Below, one piece after another: positions 61,614 to 64,000 of a stretch of 64,000 nt of DNA (the stretch's first letter is position 1; each line of letters opens with the position of its first letter). Below the pieces are notes generated by a model. It did no database searches and had not been told where the DNA came from. It saw only the letters and a program-made list of their open reading frames with translations. The DNA is from Deltaproteobacteria bacterium (GTDB lineage Bacteria > Desulfobacterota > Dissulfuribacteria > Dissulfuribacterales > DYLC01), in NCBI GenBank assembly GCA_028695735.1, contig JAQVIJ010000001.1, positions 237,081 to 301,080 of the forward strand, in the 5' to 3' direction. The translations under genes and the position numbers were made by a program.

Positions 61614-62462
61614 CTACGTGGACAACACCTCGTCCCAAGCCCTTTCAATCTCATTCTTTTGTTCCTTCATGTAAATCGCTACCCCTTTTATGATGTCCTG
61701 TGACAATGACAATGTCTTGGGGATCAAAAGCCGATTGTCCACATCCTCTCCATGCCATCCGATCTGTAATTTTTTGCACAATTGATCCGCCAGAAACAAC
61801 ACAGATGCGTGGGCGGTGTACGGGCCGGCGCCCTGGGGTCTGTGATGATAGCGAATGGCCTCGACGAACAATTCGCTCAACTTCCACCGGTGGGCAAGAT
61901 ATGCCCCAATCTCTGTATGTGGAATTCCGGCCTTTTCTTCCGCTGGATAGAGGTTTTTGATGCCATTGTTCGCCTTCAGGAGCTCTCGCATCTCATTTGG
62001 GAAATAAAGACACTGCAAAAAACGGCCGATATCATGCATGATGCCCAGGGTAAATACCTCTTCGGGGTCCATTCCCGGAATATGCTGGGCCAGCTTGTTG
62101 GCAGCGGTAGCCACCGCGACAGAATGAAGCCACAGGTCTTTGGTCTTGAATTCCTCGAAGCCCAGATCACCCGTCACCATGGTTGTAAGGGAGACACCCA
62201 CCACCAGATTCCGCACCTCTGCAAACCCCATGATCACTATGGCCCTCGCTATACTGCTGATCTTCCCGGCCATTCCATAGTATGGGGAATTGGCCACCTG
62301 TAACAGCTTGGCCGTGAGCAAAGGGTCTTCCTTGATAATGGTCTCGATGGTATCCGGCGTCGAAGATTCCTTCGCCAATTCGCTCAATACCTTATTGAGT
62401 GTGTTGGGAATGGAAGGCAGGTCTTGAATGCCGTTTAACCGTTCAACCAAAGACACATACAT
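61614..62462 (-). CDS. HDOD domain signalling protein
   Basis: 282 residues. The HDOD motif is clear: PSIPNTLNKVLSELAKESST, LLTAKLLQVANSPYYGMAGK, AIVIMGFAEVRNLVVGVSL, and GIMHDIGRFLQCLYFPNEMR, with a later HHRPQGAG. HDOD proteins lack phosphodiesterase activity in general and act as signalling adaptors near chemotaxis, motility and two-component genes. It is the first gene of the minus-strand signalling operon. GGAGG lies 10 nt before the ATG. A 237-bp AT-rich divergent region separates it from the roadblock gene. Confidence 0.93.
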   Translation of the reverse strand: MYVSLVERLNGIQDLPSIPNTLNKVLSELAKESSTPDTIETIIKEDPLLTAKLLQVANSPYYGMAGKISSIARAIVIMGFAEVRNLVVGVSLTTMVTGDLGFEEFKTKDLWLHSVAVATAANKLAQHIPGMDPEEVFTLGIMHDIGRFLQCLYFPNEMRELLKANNGIKNLYPAEEKAGIPHTEIGAYLAHRWKLSELFVEAIRYHHRPQGAGPYTAHASVLFLADQLCKKLQIGWHGEDVDNRLLIPKTLSLSQDIIKGVAIYMKEQKNEIERAWDEVLST

Positions 62463-62699
62463 GTGGCGGGTGCCTCCTTCCCATAAAATCGTTATATAAC
62501 ATATTATTCAGAATTGTTATCAATTATTGCAGATATATTTTTCATTGTAAAACCTTTCGGCAAGAATTTCACTTGAAAAAAATCCAACTACATAATAAAA
62601 AATGAATTGGATTGTGGCAACCAAGTTTCTGAGTAAATTTATAATGTGGCAACCGGCGCATAACCGGTATCTTAAAGTATTTCTTCATGGAGTCTAAAG

Positions 62700-63092
62700 A
62701 TGGGAGACCTCGTTTTAACCACCGCAAAATTGGACGCTATTCGAGCACAGCTGGAGAACAATCTGATATCAGCAGGCATACACTCGGTTTTGATAGTGGA
62801 CAGCGCAGGAAACATAATCGCCAGTTGCGGCGAACACATGCAGGGCATCGACAGCATCTCCCTTGCAGCACTCACGGCAGCCAATTTTGCAGCAACCTCA
62901 CAGATCGCCCGCATCATAGGAGAAGAGGACTTCAGTCTCCTATTCCACAAGGGCAAAAAAGACAGCATCCATTTTGCCAAAATAGGCCAGGATTATATCC
63001 TGATTTCCATCTTCAACGACAATGTCTCATTGGGGGTGGTCCGGCTAAAAGTCACAGAAGTATCCCAGCATCTACACGAATTATTGAATTGA
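62700..63092 (+). CDS. Roadblock/LC7 (MglB-like) domain protein
   Basis: 130 residues, one roadblock domain: IHSVLIVDSAGNIIASCGEH, DSISLAALTAANFAATSQIA, FSLLFHKGKKDSIHFAKIGQ, YILISIFNDNVSLGVVRLKV. MglB-type roadblock proteins act as GTPase-activating partners of MglA. GGAG lies before the ATG. It is followed 50 bp later by an MglA-like GTPase, which strongly supports the pairing. Confidence 0.93.
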   Translation: MGDLVLTTAKLDAIRAQLENNLISAGIHSVLIVDSAGNIIASCGEHMQGIDSISLAALTAANFAATSQIARIIGEEDFSLLFHKGKKDSIHFAKIGQDYILISIFNDNVSLGVVRLKVTEVSQHLHELLN

Positions 63093-63142
63093 TGAGTCCA
63101 GACAACCACTAACGACACTCTAATATCTGACAGGATAAAAAA

Positions 63143-63757
63143 ATGGCTTTAATCGATCTCAGTAAAAAGGAAGTTCACTGTAAGGTGGTCTATTACGGTC
63201 CAGGCAGATGCGGTAAAACTACAAACCTCATCTATATCTACAATGCCATGAGTGATGCCGCCAAGGGCAAGATGCTGACCATCGAGACCAAAGGCGATCG
63301 CACCCTTTTTTTTGATCTTCTTCCCCTGAATCTGGGTAAAATAGGGGGATTTGACATTCGTATTCAGCTTTATACCGTGCCAGGACAGACTATTTATGCA
63401 TCTACACGTAAACTGGTTTTGAAAGGCGTGGACGGCGTGGTTTTCGTAGCGGACTCCCTGAAGGTCAGAAAGGCAAAAAACATCGAAAGCCTTCAGGACC
63501 TGGCCAATAATTTAAAAGAGCATGGCAAATCCATGGACGAAATCCCCATGGTGATACAATACAACAAACGGGACCTGGTATCCTCTCCCATACCCACCCT
63601 CTCCATTGAAGAAATGAAAAAGGATTTGAATCCTCAAAATAAATGGCCTGATTTCGAGGCATCGGCGGTAAAGGGGGCCGGGGTTTTTGAAACTTTGCGC
63701 GAAATCAGCAAGCTGACCGTTAAATATGTCGCAAAAAAGCATCTGCTGATCAAATGA
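63143..63757 (+). CDS. MglA-like small Ras-type GTPase
   Basis: 204 residues. P-loop GPGRCGKTTNL, switch region with TIETKGDRTLFFDLLPLNLG, the MglA-type TVPGQTIYASTRKLVLKGVD, VFVADS, and NKRDL for guanine recognition. MglA sets cell polarity and directs motility in Myxococcus; related proteins regulate polarity of pili and flagella in others. Placed next to the roadblock gene and a CheA/CheB-like cluster, a polarity or gliding/twitching role is inferred. Confidence 0.96.
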   Translation: MALIDLSKKEVHCKVVYYGPGRCGKTTNLIYIYNAMSDAAKGKMLTIETKGDRTLFFDLLPLNLGKIGGFDIRIQLYTVPGQTIYASTRKLVLKGVDGVVFVADSLKVRKAKNIESLQDLANNLKEHGKSMDEIPMVIQYNKRDLVSSPIPTLSIEEMKKDLNPQNKWPDFEASAVKGAGVFETLREISKLTVKYVAKKHLLIK

Positions 63758-63809
63758 CGAATACCATGTCCGCACAAAACCCCTCACAAATAAACCAGGA
63801 GGCATATGC

Positions 63810-64000
63810 ATGAACACTTCTGAGAATTCCATAGAACAACTCACGCAAGAGATGGAAAATGCCATCGATTCTCTTTTTACACCAACCAAAAAAATAGAGA
63901 TAGACCCTCTGACCAATGAAATCAAGGCCGAGAATAACACCCAGAGGACCGGGACCAGCCCCTCAGCCTCAGCAGCTCCGGAGATACATGACTCCATCCC
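63810..64000 (+). CDS. Start of an unknown ORF, truncated by window end
   Basis: After the stop of the GTPase gene, CCAGGAGGCATATGC leads to an ATG at 63810 whose frame stays open to the window end (63 full codons). It reads MNTSENSIEQLTQEMENAID, then SLFTPTKKIEIDP, a hydrophilic, Ser/Pro/Ala-rich and probably disordered start. Likely the next gene of the roadblock-mglA operon, function unknown. Confidence 0.7.
   Translation, partial: MNTSENSIEQLTQEMENAIDSLFTPTKKIEIDPLTNEIKAENNTQRTGTSPSASAAPEIHDSI

Overview
The window looks like part of the chromosome of a Gram-negative, anaerobic sulfur-metabolising bacterium of the Desulfobacterota (former Deltaproteobacteria). The evidence is a Tat-exported group 1 [NiFe] hydrogenase, an NrfD-type quinone-interacting membrane protein, anaerobic cobalamin genes (cbiL, cbiD), LPS and outer-membrane genes (lpxD, fabZ, bamA, lolD), and MglA/roadblock and CheB-rich signalling genes. 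The assignment rests on gene content and protein motifs read by eye. No database search was possible.

Layout. (1) 1-2035, minus strand: [NiFe] hydrogenase, small subunit then large subunit (cut by the window edge), with a sigma70-like promoter overlapping a dyad. (2) 2249-15644, minus strand: about 15 tightly packed genes. Almost all encode secreted proteins or lipoproteins: CsgG/HfaB-like proteins, three FlgT/LPP20-like proteins, a DUF2807 protein, an HtrA-like protease and two proteins built of 36-residue repeats. I read this as an undescribed CsgG-type export and surface-fibre system, and it is the most interesting part of the window. (3) 15645-19600: a promoter region with a perfect 17-bp inverted repeat, an unknown plus-strand gene, a Cys-rich MerR regulator, an NrfD protein preceded by an unlisted 39-residue membrane ORF, and an intergenic region holding a sigma54 promoter and terminator that together outline a small RNA of about 105 nt. 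(4) 19600-32175, minus strand: tatC, an M24 peptidase, a Lon-like protease, ruvBAC, yebC, a DUF2156 gene, topA, dprA. (5) 32231-43490, plus strand: radical SAM, rng, hisC, a DUF134 gene, lolD, bamA, lpxD, fabZ, cbiL, cbiD. (6) 43497-49448: holA, recA, alaS and a TetR gene with a palindromic operator. (7) 49634-54545, minus strand: a GT39 glycosyltransferase, a flippase-like protein, a GT2 glycosyltransferase, a small unknown gene, mazG. (8) 54582-64000: a chemosensory-like cluster of cheA, cheY, three CheB-like proteins that appear to lack the methylesterase catalytic residues, and an HDOD gene; then, divergently, roadblock and MglA GTPase genes and a truncated ORF.

Two families of dispersed palindromic repeats recur. 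One has a CCTGTCTGCGTGCAACGCACAGGCAGG-type core (split: CCTGTCTGCGTG / CGCACAGGCAGG), twice embedded in elements of about 150 bp. The other has a CCCCCTGATAAGGGGGG-type core. Each family has one copy lying in frame inside a cobalamin gene (cbiD and cbiL), where it encodes a short extra peptide.

How the genes may work together: hydrogenase and NrfD would feed electrons to the quinone pool. TatC would export the hydrogenase. BamA, LolD, LpxD and FabZ build the outer membrane through which the CsgG-like system would act. The CheA/CheB-like/MglA cluster suggests a specialised signalling or polarity pathway rather than classical adaptation chemotaxis.
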